Origin: Plectrocnemia conspersa | Taxonomy: Eukaryota > Arthropoda > Insecta > Trichoptera > Polycentropodidae | Reading direction: 5' to 3' | NCBI GenBank assembly: GCA_009617715.1 | Contig: VTFK01000160.1 | Location: forward strand, 124,001-188,000 | Length of the DNA stretch: 64,000 nt | Part shown: in pieces, positions 38,690 through 52,375 of the stretch | Layout of the letters: each line of letters begins with the position of its first letter | Position numbering within the stretch: position 1 is the first letter of the stretch | The notes under the pieces: generated by a model | What the model was told of the DNA's origin: nothing | The model's input: only the letters and a program-made list of their open reading frames with translations | Databases searched by the model: none | Made by a program: the position numbers and the translations under genes

Positions 38690-39130
38690 CCAAAAAAACT
38701 ACAAATCCCACTCGAGGTCGTTAATTAGCGGCCCCAACTATGTACATAGTATATAATTGACGGTCAGTTAGTTGTCTGTATATTTTTCATATTTTTTCTT
38801 AATAACAGATCTGTCACGGTTTGTTAAAATTATTTTCCACGAACCCCCTAATTGCACTTTTTGGCCGTTTACCATTCGTTTTATTACACACACTCACATT
38901 ACAAACGACCATAATGTCAGATAACCTCGAATTAAACTATTAACCCCCGACGATCGGATTCACGGTTTCGTGGCGTGATGATATCGAACATTAATAACGT
39001 TTGAGGCATCACAGAAAACGATCGCGGTTAACTTTTATATATTGTAACATATTTTAGGTCGCGTGATTCCAGTCCGTTAAATGCATTTATTAAGACGTTT
39101 TAAAACGTGTATAATTATTTACGTCAGTAA
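38690..39130. other. GC-richer island, candidate non-coding element
   Basis: Less AT-rich and non-repetitive, with a homeodomain-type TTAATTAG near 38720. No frame of note. Confidence 0.25.
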
Positions 39131-41849
39131 TACGTTTTATGCTAAAATTATGTTAGTACAACGAAAGCTGCCTTTTTTCATATTATATTATAGAAACATT
39201 GGCAATTTGGCAATGGCCTAATCGTTATATATAATTTAACGTTATTTGTAGTGGCACGTAATAATGCGAGAATTGTTATGGTCGTGTTTGGGTAAAAAAT
39301 ACAAGGTTGAACTGATATGTCCAATATTTTATTAAGAATATAAAATCGTATGTTTTGCGACTTTTATACATTTTATTTTTTAGTTATCAATTTAAATTTT
39401 ATTGCGTTTATGTATTATATATGTGTTCATATATCGTCGTGATACTCTAATCCAAATATCCGAATACTGAATATATTTTTTGTGAAGTATAACGGCATAT
39501 ATAAGGTTAAATTAATTTAGTAATTATTTAGGAAATTAAAATCAATAATATTTTAAGTTTTTAAATTTGGTACCATCATAATCTACAACAAATAAAAGCA
39601 ATAACATATTATTAAAATATATGTTAAAATTGATTTTATGCTTATATATTACATACTATGTGTAATGGAGCCTAATAATTAATATTTTATCACAAAACTT
39701 CAAAAGAAGGCGATGAAATTTACTAATTGATAAGTATGATTTAACAATTGGATGCTATAGAAATATTAATAATGATTAAGTAGGTAAATTTCGAATGATA
39801 ATTAATGAGTCATCCTCACTATTATTAAATGATTCATTCTTCATCTTACGAAAAAAATTAAATTATATGAAGGTTTATTACTCACAGTAGGTATAATAAT
39901 ACAAGAGAGTTAACTCGTGATTTGTTATCAGTCATACTTTCTTGGTAACCCATCACAAATAATAATATAGGAACTCTTAATGGATATCAACGGTATCAAT
40001 TCGCCGGTGCGTTTCTCACAGAATCAAATCGCAGTATCCGTTTTTTTTTTATATAAATCGAAATAACGAATCGACTTATAATTGTAACGTTTACCTCTTG
40101 AAACCTGTCACTTTGGTATGCGAGCTCTTCCTCCATCTCTCTCTCTTATCGTTTACGATAATTATATACAATTAAACGTTTAAAACTTTTTGTTACCGGG
40201 GCTAATTCGGCAAACCTTACGCGCAACATTGTTATTATGTTATTTATGGTATACGTTTGAAAAGTCCCTGTCATTCCCTGCGGTGTAATCACGTCACAAA
40301 CAAAGTCCTGTCTGGTATTAAATTAAACAAGTTTGTATGTTTCGTTATTATGAATGCGTAATGTGTATTATAATGCTCTGTTTCTAAATGTTAATGTTTT
40401 TGTTATAAAATTCATTATTATTAATAACATTACACTATGTAATAAACATGTGGGCTTAGTATAACATTTATCTACATTTAAATAAATGAGCTTTCTGAAA
40501 ATGTATTGATTAATATTGATGATGATCTCTTTGTGTATGCGTGTATTAAGTAATTAGTGATAATTAGTATCAAATTAATTTATACACTACAAAGCTTGTT
40601 TATTTGTGGTTAATTATTTGCAATTATATTATCACAATAGATATACTATCTAAAACATAAATTTGTATTATCTCATATTGAAAATTATGGCTTCGATAAT
40701 AATAATAATATTTTAAAATAAATATATATGCCCATTAATTTCCTTATATGAAAGTAATGCGCACTACTGAATAGTTTTAGCGGTTTAACAGTCGATAAAA
40801 TTAGCATATATTTGAAAAAATGTACGTTTGTATAATATATAAATCAGTATCACATAAAGTGGGCGGCGAATTTTAAAGTCGTAGTTCTTTAATAAGATAA
40901 ACACAAATTAAAGTACATATGTCTATACTTATATCGTTTTGTATTGTATTAAGCTATAATTAAAAATTGTAAAATTATTTGTTTTTATTCTTAGAAAGAC
41001 ATCACCATTTAGTGGCGACTTATTTATAACAGTTAATGAACTACACATAAGTATCTATACTTATACTTTCACGTAATTAACAAATAGAAAAGCCTTAGGT
41101 TGATTGCACTAGTAGGCAAAATGTCTATTTTTGTATAATTCTAAATTTTTTTACCTTTCCAAATCATATTTTTAAATACAAGATACTTTTAAATTGCATG
41201 TTTTTTTAATGTTGCACAATTAGGCATTCTGGTTTCTCAATTTTTTTCATTTCTCGAGAAATAAGAATTTTCATATTCACTTTCGATTTTTTCGAGAATT
41301 GAATGTGCTACGTGAATAATGTTATAAGTCTTAAATACGTAATTAGTCAACTTTACAGTAGGTGAAAAATTAATTTACAGATTAACATAGTTAAATTTTG
41401 GATCTTTATAATATTATAATTCACAATCTATTCATCAGAAAGTTTTTTCATACTTCACTAGTATCTATATAACACGATATGGGATTACTTACAGATCATT
41501 TATAACGTTTGTCGCAAACTTATTTACTATTACATAATTTTAAAATTAAATATAATAGTGGTCTTTTAAAAAGATTTAATGAAAAAATTGACAAAAATAT
41601 TTAAAAAGTATATTTTTTTTTAGAAAACAACGAATTAGGAATTAAAAACGTTACATTTTTTATATTAAATAATTTTTCATTTGCCGGTAGATAATTTGAA
41701 AACCCTAGTTTTTTTAATATAATATTTTGAAGAAGTTGATTGAAATCGCAGAATCACTCATATAACGTTATTCAATCAAAATCTCAATTCAGACTTACAA
41801 CGTCATTCGTGTCGATCGATTATATTATATATACGAAACGTAGAAAATT

Positions 41850-42085
41850 TTTGACACCGCCTCTCCAAAGTGAACAAGGCAGTAATGTAAAATATAAATC
41901 TGCATTAAATTCCTGGGTTAAACATATTTTGGATGGACACACTTCGCTCTAAAAGTCTTGCCGCCATTGCGTTCCATAGACCAACATTTATTAGAAATAG
42001 CGCACTTACAACAAAAATTTTAATTTGAATTTACAAACGATTAATCAGACCTCATCTAAAAATATGCGTACTCGGTATGGAGTAA
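41850..42085 (+). mobile_element. Jockey-like LINE C-terminal remnant
   Basis: Across frameshifts the plus strand reads NVKYKSALNSWVKHILDGHT, then LRSKSLAAIAFHRPTFIRNS, ALTTKI and YKRLIRPHLK. This is the block following the reverse transcriptase domain of Jockey/CR1 elements (normally KHI...LLIYKTLIRPHLTYA.PVW). Too broken to define ends. Confidence 0.65.
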
Positions 42086-42164
42086 CATCAGATATACTAT
42101 TTTTTCTCAATTGCAAGTCATTATATATTATATACATTTTTATACTAATTAAAAAAACATTATT

Positions 42165-42365
42165 TTCATACCAGAAAATACTATAAAAATATTTTGCGTA
42201 ACCACACTAATAACTAATCTCGTGTATCAGAGACAAACAACCTCAAATTTAAATATAATCACGAAATGCCAAAGCACATTTTGCTTTAGAGGCTGAAAAC
42301 CATATATCAATGGTTCCAAATCTTTAGTTAAATATAATTAAATTAGCACTTACTCCATTCTTTTT
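42165..42365. repeat. Dispersed repeat, copy B
   Basis: Partner of 35895-36080. It lies immediately downstream of the LINE remnant, so it could be that element's 3' untranslated part. Confidence 0.5.
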
Positions 42366-43189
42366 CTCATATACTTTTAATTTTTTTATTAAATTATTAC
42401 ATTTTGATCGATGTAAAACATACTTAAAAATTGTGTCACGATATATTCATAACGACCATAAATTTTCAAATGTACTTTATTCGTGAGGGTTTATGAATCC
42501 CATCGGAGTCATTATATCCATTTTACTATTGCATTATATGTAATATCGATCAGATAGATAGTTTATATGCAAGTGAAAGCTGAAAATACTTTTACTATGG
42601 TATACATTATCCTCTCCCAGCCATGGTTGTCATTATATCTTCGTTGACAACGCAGCGAGCAATTCTATTGAGTGCTCCGGTCAACATTAGCGATTTGTAT
42701 CGGTCATTAGGATAATTTATGTTTATTTCCACACGCGATCGTTTCCGATACCGAATGCCGATCTATATAATACGTATATACGCATGTTGTGCGTGTACAC
42801 ATATTTTTAGATTGATATTTTCGATAACCGATTGCGTCATTATGTGTATCTTACTCTGTATTCTAAGAGTCGCCCACGAATTCGTATCTTAAACTTGTGA
42901 ACTCTTTTGCAAACTTATTTTTAGCATGTTTACCTCTCGCATACGTTGTAATAGAAGTGGTATTGAATAAGTCCAAAATAGGCTATAAATTGCAGTTGTA
43001 GGAATAAAATAAAATTAAAATATGAATTAACATTACATTTAAACAAATTAAAATTTTCTTAAATAAGATATTTTGCTGAAAAGTATTGAATAATTGTGTT
43101 TTGTATACAGATATTGAAAGTACTAATGTAGGATCAGAAAACCAGGGTAAATAACAATAGCATGTATTAGATTCTATATGAAGGCCATA

Positions 43190-43430
43190 CAACACTGGCG
43201 CAATTTAGTCGTGACGTCACGAGCGTCAGGGATATTAACACTTTATATCGATGGCTTTGTGCACAAATGTTGAATGCTCACTTTTCTTTGGTTTGGACTT
43301 AATGATACAAAATATTTTTAGAAGCAACAGTTGTGAATTTGCGGATTTGTAACATAATTTCATTATTGAAGTACTGCCTGTACATAAAATTTTACCATAC
43401 AACATCTATGCACTAAGCCATCGATATGTA
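43190..43430. mobile_element. MITE-like inverted repeat
   Basis: Arms 43245-43272 and 43400-43427 are inverted copies with 25 of 28 matches, separated by 127 bases. The left side carries the perfect palindrome CGTGACGTCACG (43210-43221). No duplicated target site could be fixed. Confidence 0.5.
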
Positions 43431-43524
43431 AGACAAAAAAACAAAGTACAATATTAGTATGATAAATAATAATAATTGACTTTCTGCTTTTACTTTTTCT
43501 TGGACATGGAAAAAATCGTTGTAC

Positions 43525-43570
43525 TTTTGAGGAACAAACTTCCAACTGTTCTGCGAGAAAAACAATAACA
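43525..43570. repeat. Short dispersed repeat, copy A
   Basis: Block ACTTCCAACTGTT..GCGAGAAAAACAA is shared with 45400-45445 (three or four differences). Upstream text is similar too. Confidence 0.45.
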
Positions 43571-44915
43571 TTCTTGCTTGTTATTGCAATCCATTGATAA
43601 CTTAAATTTGTATATAATTTATTTTAACTTGTTTAGTGAATTATAACCGGTTTAAAACGTAACGTTTACCTCGTTAAAAAACGTACAAAAGGCGTCTAAG
43701 AGTATAAATGATTTTGATTGGTTTCAACGGATTTAAAATATATTTTCTTTAAAAGGAATCAATATTTTTTTTTTTTTTTGTCAAACGCATGATATGTGTT
43801 AGTGAACAGTTTTGATTTTAACTATGCTTCAGTATTATTATATAACAGTTTATTTTATATCAAAATTTTTTGATAACAGTCGCATTCAAAGGTACTGTGC
43901 TGGGCACATTAACATATATAAAACATCCAATTTACTTTTACTTTAAAAGAAAGCATTTTCTATCTAAAAATTACTTCTGAAATATTTTGATTGCTTTCTA
44001 ACTTACTTTTAGCATCAGTTCTTCTTCAAAGCGCATGCGTTGCGTCACCGTTGCGTGAGCTTGTCAGCGCAGAAGAGATACATTTCGATGTTAATCTATT
44101 AGCATTCCACAGATCTTCCGAATTAGAAATAAACATCTCTGGATATCTACACTTTGGTCTAGGCTACGGACTAGCATCATCTCACGTTTCATCTGCCGCA
44201 CATCGTATAATCTGTACGTGTTTTATAACACCGTAGTAGTAACTCGGCGAGGCTCTTCTTTTTCGACTTTCGTGTTTGGCCCGATCAGATAAAACAATAC
44301 AGACTTCCTATGCAACGGTTTTAACGTGTGGTGTATGGATATGTGGGCATTGTTAAATGGCATAGTTTAAAGTGTATGACGAAATATGTTAAATCTTGAG
44401 ACATATCATATAAATACTCAAACTAGATAAACATCCTTTCGTATTTTAATCGTTTACGACTTTTATATACTCTGATGTAACCTAAGTATCGTTAAACGTT
44501 GAAAGATATAAACAGTTTACTCTTTTTATAAAATTAAAAATAACCTTAAACTTCTAGGCTATTTTTAAATGCCCCATATTAGTGGCTTTGTGTGGCAATT
44601 AATAAAATACACATACGAACTATGTATACATATACTATGTATATATTCTTTAGTCTTATATAGATAAATGTTCGAGTCCGTACCTAACGATGACAGTCGA
44701 ATTATGTAATTAAAAATGCGGCTATTCAAGAAATATTTCGATCCCATTATTCCGCGAGAAGGCAATTTTTTATACTATTTATTGTTCATAGGCCCAGATA
44801 GTTTATTTTTTAGAAATTGGCACATATTATAGAAATGTAGAAAAAAGCTTGAATTTTTCACTATTTTTCAATTCTTTATGTACGAGTATATATATTTAGT
44901 TTTAGTTTTAATTTG

Positions 44916-44960
44916 TATATTATATATATATATATATATACATATATGTATATATTTAGT
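44916..44960. repeat. AT-rich microsatellite
   Basis: About 12 TA units followed by CATATATGTATATA. Confidence 0.85.
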
Positions 44961-45349
44961 GCTTAGCTCGCAATATATATGGTTTGATTTAAAAACGTAC
45001 TCTCACTGTATAGCGCCTTTTATGTATTAAATATGACGTCATTCAAATGGTTTTAATTTTTTTCGTAGAATATTCTCACGTACAACGTATATTACGTGTA
45101 TATCTTTTGGAATATTTAATGATTTTTGCGGAATTTTCCATATTTGGTTGACAAGTATATATTACAATGTATATTGTATATAATAGTAAACAACAAATTA
45201 TACAATCATTTAATTATGATATATTATAATGGAGGTCTTCGTTATCAAATTGGTGGTATAGAAATGTATATTTTTTAATTAACTGTATAACTTCAATCGA
45301 CAGTCTTGATTACTTACCATATAGCAACTTTTTCCCGAATTGAAAAAAA

Positions 45350-45445
45350 AATTGTACCTTAAAATGCGCTTTTTGAGGTATAATAAAATTTGCAGTTTGT
45401 CTAAAAACGACCCACTTCCAACCGTTTGGCGAGAAAAACAAGAAA
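45350..45445. repeat. Short dispersed repeat, copy B
   Basis: Partner of 43525-43570 (ACTTCCAACCGTT..GCGAGAAAAACAA). Confidence 0.45.
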
Positions 45446-45949
45446 AGTCTAGGATATTTTTGTACGTTCATACATTTATTTTCAACTTTTCCGTTTGATT
45501 TTTTTTTATAAAAAAAATAGTTTTAATATTTAATAAAAATATAAATTTACAAGTTATTTAAGTATCCCTTTTCAAATATATCGTATAAAAGGAAGGATGA
45601 TAAAATATGACGATTTATGGGTTTAAAATACATTAAGCAAAACACAACTGTTAAATCTGACTGGCAAAAAATTGCGTTGAAAGTTATTAATTAACAGTGA
45701 GAAGTAAAGTATTTTTGTAAAACTATTTAATTGTATAAACAAACAGTTTTTTTTTGTTAATAAAATATTTTTTCACATAAATAAAATCGGATGTTTTATA
45801 AAGATGAATTTGCCTATATCTCGCTTTGTTTTGCTTTTATATAAAGGATGCAGGTAGTGATTAAGATGCAGCAGTTGCATTTAGCTAAAAATGACTTTTC
45901 GCACTGTGAACCTCTTCAGAATATAAAATTTCTGGTTTAATTTTAATGT

Positions 45950-46130
45950 TTCTAAATACATACATATGTATGTACATACATATTTCAAACAATTACAAGT
46001 CAGTTATTAAAATGAAAGAATAAGGGTTTTTTTTCGAAATAAAAAAAACATTTTAGATTCAAATCGCGTTTTATAAATATGCATCAGTCAGTTAATCGAT
46101 TGTGCTTAGTTTATTTTTTTGTGTAATAAT
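45950..46130. repeat. Dispersed repeat with TACATACATATGTATGTA core, copy A
   Basis: Contains CATACATATGTATGTAC, CAATTACAAGT and ATCGATTGTGCTTAGTTTA. Related blocks occur in a different order at 52290-52375, and weakly at 49465-49520. Confidence 0.35.
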
Positions 46131-48299
46131 GGAATGTTCGATCTAAAATAGATAACAATAAAGTGTCCTAAGATTAGGACAACGTAGGTTTAAGATTTTT
46201 CTTATCCTAAAGAAACTATTTAAAATTTATTTATAATTAAAAAATGCTTGGCCAATTATAATGGCAGTTGTTTTTATTTTATTGTTTTTATTTTATGTAA
46301 AATGTGTTTTATAATATTTATTCAATTACGGAAAATAAACGTTTTCTTGCTCTCCCGTAAAATTACTCCTTTGTGACAAGTCTTTGCCATTTAAGTATTC
46401 AACATTTTCATATGAAAAGAATCGTTTAGTAATAAAAAATATAAATGTTACAAAGCCAATTAACTTTATAAAAGTTATATAATCATACACGAGCATGTAT
46501 AAAATGTAATGGGATTCAAGGAACCGTGTGTTGTTCAGCTCGATTATGACGGTCATCTCGCTTCAATTAGTTCTAATAAAGCGACCGGCAATTAACGTGT
46601 AATAACTACACGGCTTAACAGCATTAACGTCGAATGCTCTCTGGATTATAGCAGAAGTAGGAAATATTTTATTTATTTTAGAGAAGAAAACAAACCCGTT
46701 ATTTACATATCGCGACACGCAATGCTAGTAGTACTACTCGGTGTCATATCTCGCCGCGTCGAAGTAATCGATGTGGGTTCCCTTTTATCTTGATGTATGG
46801 AGGATCATCTGGTGGCAGCGGTTTTAAACCTTTGTCCGCCACCAAGACCACCCACCATTGGCGGGGAACGTATTCATTTACACGATTTTATTCTATTATC
46901 GCCTTACACCCACAGGTGAGACGTTTCGAGTGGTTGTTAAATAAATTTCGGATTTCGATCTCGACGAGTATTTTATTGGTCGGATTTAATGTGATCCCAT
47001 CGGCGATGCTAGGATTTTTATAAAATAGATTATAATATTTTTTAACAGAGAAATTGAGATTAGCTATTTATAACCGACTTGAAGATGTTTTTGTGTAACG
47101 CTCCACTTTAAGCGTTTTGTTAATATGCGAAGTGATTTTTTAGAGTTCATGGTCATAGAAATGTTAGAGTAGACAATAATAGTTTTTCGGCCATCGTGAC
47201 TGATGGAGTGATGACAATGGTGTGTTTTGTTTGAGTGTCTTCATTGGACTGAATTACTCGAATCGCATATTTGATTGGTTAATGTTGGTTTAAGCATTCA
47301 AGTGTGTTTGCTTGGACTATTTTACTGATAGTCTAAAATATTTTATGTGTAACTCGAATCAATTTACTGTCGATCTTAAATTCTTTTGGTTTCAAATTTT
47401 ATGTTACACGCTACTGTATATAATACAAAAAAAAAAAAACACCCAAAAATTAAAAAATATAGTTATTTCTATTTTATACCATTAAATATTTATGTATCTA
47501 AAATTATGTATTAAAATAAACTAAAACTGTTATGAAATTATATACAATTAAATAAAATTACTAAAATCATTACATAATGTATAAACATAAATTTTGCCAC
47601 TGAACGATCATTTAATCTTAGATAAAAAAATGCCTGAAATAGAAAATATTAATTTGATATAAAATAGTGGCTCAGGCACATTAGTATAATGTACACTATT
47701 TTTGTACTATTGTAATTAATTGTATTTATAAAAAATACATCATGTTATCTACATACAAAAGGCGTTGATTAAAGTATATCGTGGAATCGACTTTGGCTGA
47801 AATCATAAGCGAGAAGTGAATAGCATTATTAATTATTATGGAAAACGCTCGAGGGGTTTGTCGGGAATGTAATGTACCTAAACTATTGATTACTTTTGAC
47901 GGCTAATCTTAACGCATAAAGCACGAACATATTGATTTATCTTATGAAATAAAATGTTAAATAATTATTTTTATATTATATAAAAAAAATAATGTCTTAC
48001 GTTAAACTATTGTTAGTGGCGTACTCAAAAATGTTAACGGTAGACCGCGCCCACTAATCAACGCGCATTATAGCGTTCGATCATTGATTAAAATTGATAG
48101 TTAATTAGTGGTTGTAATAATACGATGGACATCGGAGCTTAATTTATCCGTCCAAAATGACTAGGTAATTGTAAAATCTTTTTTTTAATTTAATTTTAGA
48201 GTTGCCATTTATGTTTAGATCAAGTGCATAGATTTAATTTATTGTGAATATACCTTTAAGTTTAAAAATAAAATGGCCCTTGTCATATATTTTATCACA

Positions 48300-48860
48300 G
48301 ACTAAAATATTTAGACTGAATCTAGGTGAGGTATTTCTGCGCCCGATCCATGAATGAACGATCGTACCGCCTTTCGATCTTGCTGTCATAGCTCTCTAGC
48401 TCTCATCTCCGACACTTATTTATGGCATTATGGTTCATTTGTGTCATGCCTGGATTACAATTACCGGCCATGTAAATTATGCCCGGGATGGGCGCGCTAC
48501 GTGCTGCACGAATTCGTGCTATCCGAGCGCATCTGCCGTCACGACCGGCACCTTCCCAACCGACTGATGTGTATTAAAAACGAAACAAAAAATTCTAAGA
48601 TATACCTCTAACGACGTGTTTACTCCTAATTATTCCGTTAGACGAGCGAGCTTGCGGAATTTATTGCAGGGAAGAAGTCATAATTCGCAGGCTGCGGCGA
48701 ATCGTGCCAGGTGGGACGTGGGATTATATGGGATCATCCGAGATCACGAATTAATTAAATGGCAGAGTTGAGTTTGCAACGGTTCAGGGAAGTACAAGAG
48801 CATCTGCGCGTTGACACATAGAGCGTTTCATTAGCCCGGTGACACATTTCCTTCTGATTC
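48300..48860. other. GC-richer island with an 85-codon open frame
   Basis: Non-repetitive block. An ATG-initiated plus-strand frame (48354-48611) encodes a Cys-rich 85-residue peptide with no domain I recognise. It may be a chance frame in a conserved non-coding element. Confidence 0.2.
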
Positions 48861-50499
48861 ATATCTCAAATATCGAATGTGAACTACTTTTAGCGAGTCA
48901 TATAAAAGCGTCCTAGTTAAAGAGGTAATGAAGGGGAGAGAGGATCTTCATGGTTTTGTTCCTTAGAATATATTAAAATTAAACGTATCGTTTGTATTGT
49001 CCAACAGAAATTCCATAACTTTATAGGAACGATGAAGGATTCTTTGGTTTACTTTATTTCATAGCCATTAAGTAATAGCTATTTTTGTTTTCACAAATAA
49101 AATTTTCAATGCTTCATTGTAATGTTTTTAATGGCAATCGAGTTTAATCATTTGCACTTAAAGCCCAATCGATGTTATACTTATCTATAGCTATTTAAAA
49201 TTTTGTGAATTATATTACCAAGTTCTACTTAGAAAGGGCTAAGAGGGTTTTGAACAAATAACTAAAATAGAAGTGGTTGTTTTTTTAAATAGCAAAACTT
49301 CCAACTAAATTTATTCAGATATAATCTATAATATAAGATATTTCATATTTATGAATAATTGCTTGAATTGTATAATTGTAAAATATTAAAAAATACAGAT
49401 TTTTAGTTATTTATTTCTTATAAGTGTCATTTTCATTATAAACTGTTTTTTGCCTCGTTTATGTTTTTTTCACATAAATAAATCATCAGTGCTAATTTGA
49501 TTGAGCTTGCTTATTTTAGTTTTTTTTACTACCCATTGCATATTTAATAATATTTTGCTTATAGATTGTCATTTTATTTATATAAAAAATGCGATTATTT
49601 GGCCGCGCAGTGCAAAATTTTGTAACTAAAGACTTTCAACGTGTTTAGCTATAAAGCTTGATTTAGAATATTTATTCTCGCTATTTATAATATTTATTCC
49701 TTAAATACTATTTTTTTTCTAAAAGTGTGTAAGTTATTTCAAACAAAAAAGAAAAAGCTAAAATAAAAAATATTTTTTTTAAATAAAAAACAGTTACGAT
49801 TGCATATCTTAGCAAATTTGGCCTCTAAGAATTTTTATTAAAAATGTTTTTTGATAAAAACGCCCCTTCGGTTTTTCGGACTTTCAGGGTTCTCCTGCAT
49901 TTATTCGTGAGTAGTATCACTGATTATGTAGTCTATACAAAATTAATTTAGATAAAACCTTTAGTTTTCGATCGATATCCTTCATTAGATTTCAGTGAAA
50001 ACGTTTTAATTGTTTATTACAAATTCTTTATTTAGTGGATCCAAAAATTCGATATTTTGGACATCTGTTTTATTTATTAAATAACAGTGACATCGACTCA
50101 ATAATTATTAAATATATGCTTACAAAAAATACAATTAAAAGTTTATTTTTAGAAATACATGTATACATATGTATATAAATTAAATAAATAGAATAAATCA
50201 CCTATGTATGTGTGAATGATACAATTTATTTTGTGTTATATTTTTAAATTTTAAATTTTCATATTAGTTATAAGGGTTATTGTTATTGTTCATAATTTTA
50301 GCTGTTCATCTTTACCCAACCCAAAATTTGGTTTATTTAATTTATTAATTTATAACGTTATGAAAACAAAATGTAATATATATATTTCATATATTAAAGT
50401 TTCATCCTTTTAAATAATATTCAATTAGATCAAAATTTTAAGTAAGGCTATTTTACGAAGGTATTATGAACGTGAAAATTATTGTTTTTATTTAATTAA

Positions 50500-51480
50500 A
50501 AATCAATATAGATGCTCCAAAGCACTTGATTCGGAACCGATGTGAAATTCTTGATTTCTGAAGTGTGTTCGTGACTGACAATTGCTAAATCGTTCTCCGC
50601 CACGAGTAAAAAAAACCGTTGAAGCAAACATATTTTGAGCAACGTCGGTGAAAATCTGTGCGAAATTATCCGAATGATTAATCGCCAGCGCTTCTAAACT
50701 TTTTCCGACCGTCACAAACTTTTTGATTGTCTCGCTTTTCGCCCGCGCCCAGGGCTAATGACATTTAGAGAGAAAAAATTCTCACGTCTGTGACCCGCTC
50801 GCATCGAGTTGACCCCATCGTCACGAAATTTCGTTCCGAAACCTATCTAACGATCGTCCGCGCTAATTAATTCCATTACTAAACGGCCCCGACTTGTTTG
50901 CTCTTCTGATTCTTCCTCTCCTAGCCTTTGCGCCTCTCTAGCTGCTCTCACTCCTCCCGGTTTATAAATTCAAAGCTGCACGAGTACCACCGTATATACA
51001 CACACTGCCATCGCACAATAGTTTGCAGAGAGTTCAACTTTGAGATGGCAGTTCCCGTCTTGTTTTCGAACACCTAACAGTTTTACGAGCTTCCATAGCA
51101 GCGCCGTTTGCTTACACATGGCATAACTCACGATGCGTTCTATAAATGTACTTTGCTAATCTAATGTATTGGTACTGTAAAAGTTTCGCCTTTTGTGCAC
51201 CATCATCATTTATTTAATATAACGGTAACTGGTACTAAACGATCATCAAAACACTTTGTGTGGCATTAGACTCACAAATTCCAAATAATGTCCTGGCCAT
51301 CATTTCAAATGTGATATTTAATATGTGAACAATAAGCCCAGAAGGGTCCTCCCATTGAGCTCCCGGTTTTGATCCATTAATCATATCTACCGCGACAAAT
51401 GTATCACATTCTTCTCCCCGGTGGTAAGTCACATTAAAACGTCAACATCAAAACACACTCCCACGCAACGCGGGACAGGT
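50500..51480. other. GC-richer island, candidate non-coding element
   Basis: Long less AT-rich stretch, densest at 50740-51070, with a TTTATAAAT box near 50961. No coherent gene on either strand. Confidence 0.25.
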
Positions 51481-52289
51481 AAGGCCCTAATTCTAATAAC
51501 AGGTGTGACGACCCAGAAGGGCTTATTTTGATTTGCTTGGTCACCCGAAGACGTTGGGATCCATGCTGGGTAATGGACCCCAAAAATCCTTCCTAGGCGC
51601 ACGTTCGATCATAGGTGCACCTTATATATAGATATAGCCATTAATATCCGGAGCAAAGTATATAAATACACAGGCACACAGTGCCTAAACCAAAATTTAT
51701 TTATTAAAAGACTGCCTCTATTGTGATTATGGGTTTCCTTGGTGTAATTTTTGTTTGTAATTTGATAGATCTTGGTATTCTCGAGGGAGTTTTTAGCCTA
51801 AACTTCAGGTATGCCGATGAATATTTATGACGGTTTAAAGTTTTGAGTTTTGAATATTATAACAAACTTTTTGTCATTATACCAAAATAGCACCTGTTGA
51901 TAAATCAACTTAACCGACAGTGAACAATATATGTTAACATATTATATCCAAACAAAAAACTCACACTAACCGTTAACATAGTATTAAAAATAATATGTAA
52001 TGGATTTTAAATATTTATTAGGAGATAAAAAGTGATAATATTTTTTAATCATTTATTATTATTACAATATAATATTCAACATACATATACTCAATGGTCA
52101 ATAAAATAGTGATGTTATATTGATTATTATAAAACCTTTTTCGCATTTTTGTATACATTATATATTAATAAATTGCTTAATGACCCTTTTCAGAATCGAA
52201 AAAGTTTGATAAACATTGGATTCTAAGGAATTTAATTAATCAATTTATATACAAACGATTGTGCACGTGCATCTGCTATTTTAAACCCG

Positions 52290-52375
52290 GTCAATCGATT
52301 ATGCTTGTTGTATTTCATAAAATCAGACATACATATGTATGTACTTAAGCAATTGCAATTAAGTAAAACATTGGT
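52290..52375. repeat. Dispersed repeat with TACATACATATGTATGTA core, copy B
   Basis: Contains ATCGATTATGCTTGTTGTATTT, ACATACATATGTATGTAC and CAATTGCAATTAAGTAAAA, related to 45950-46130. Confidence 0.35.
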
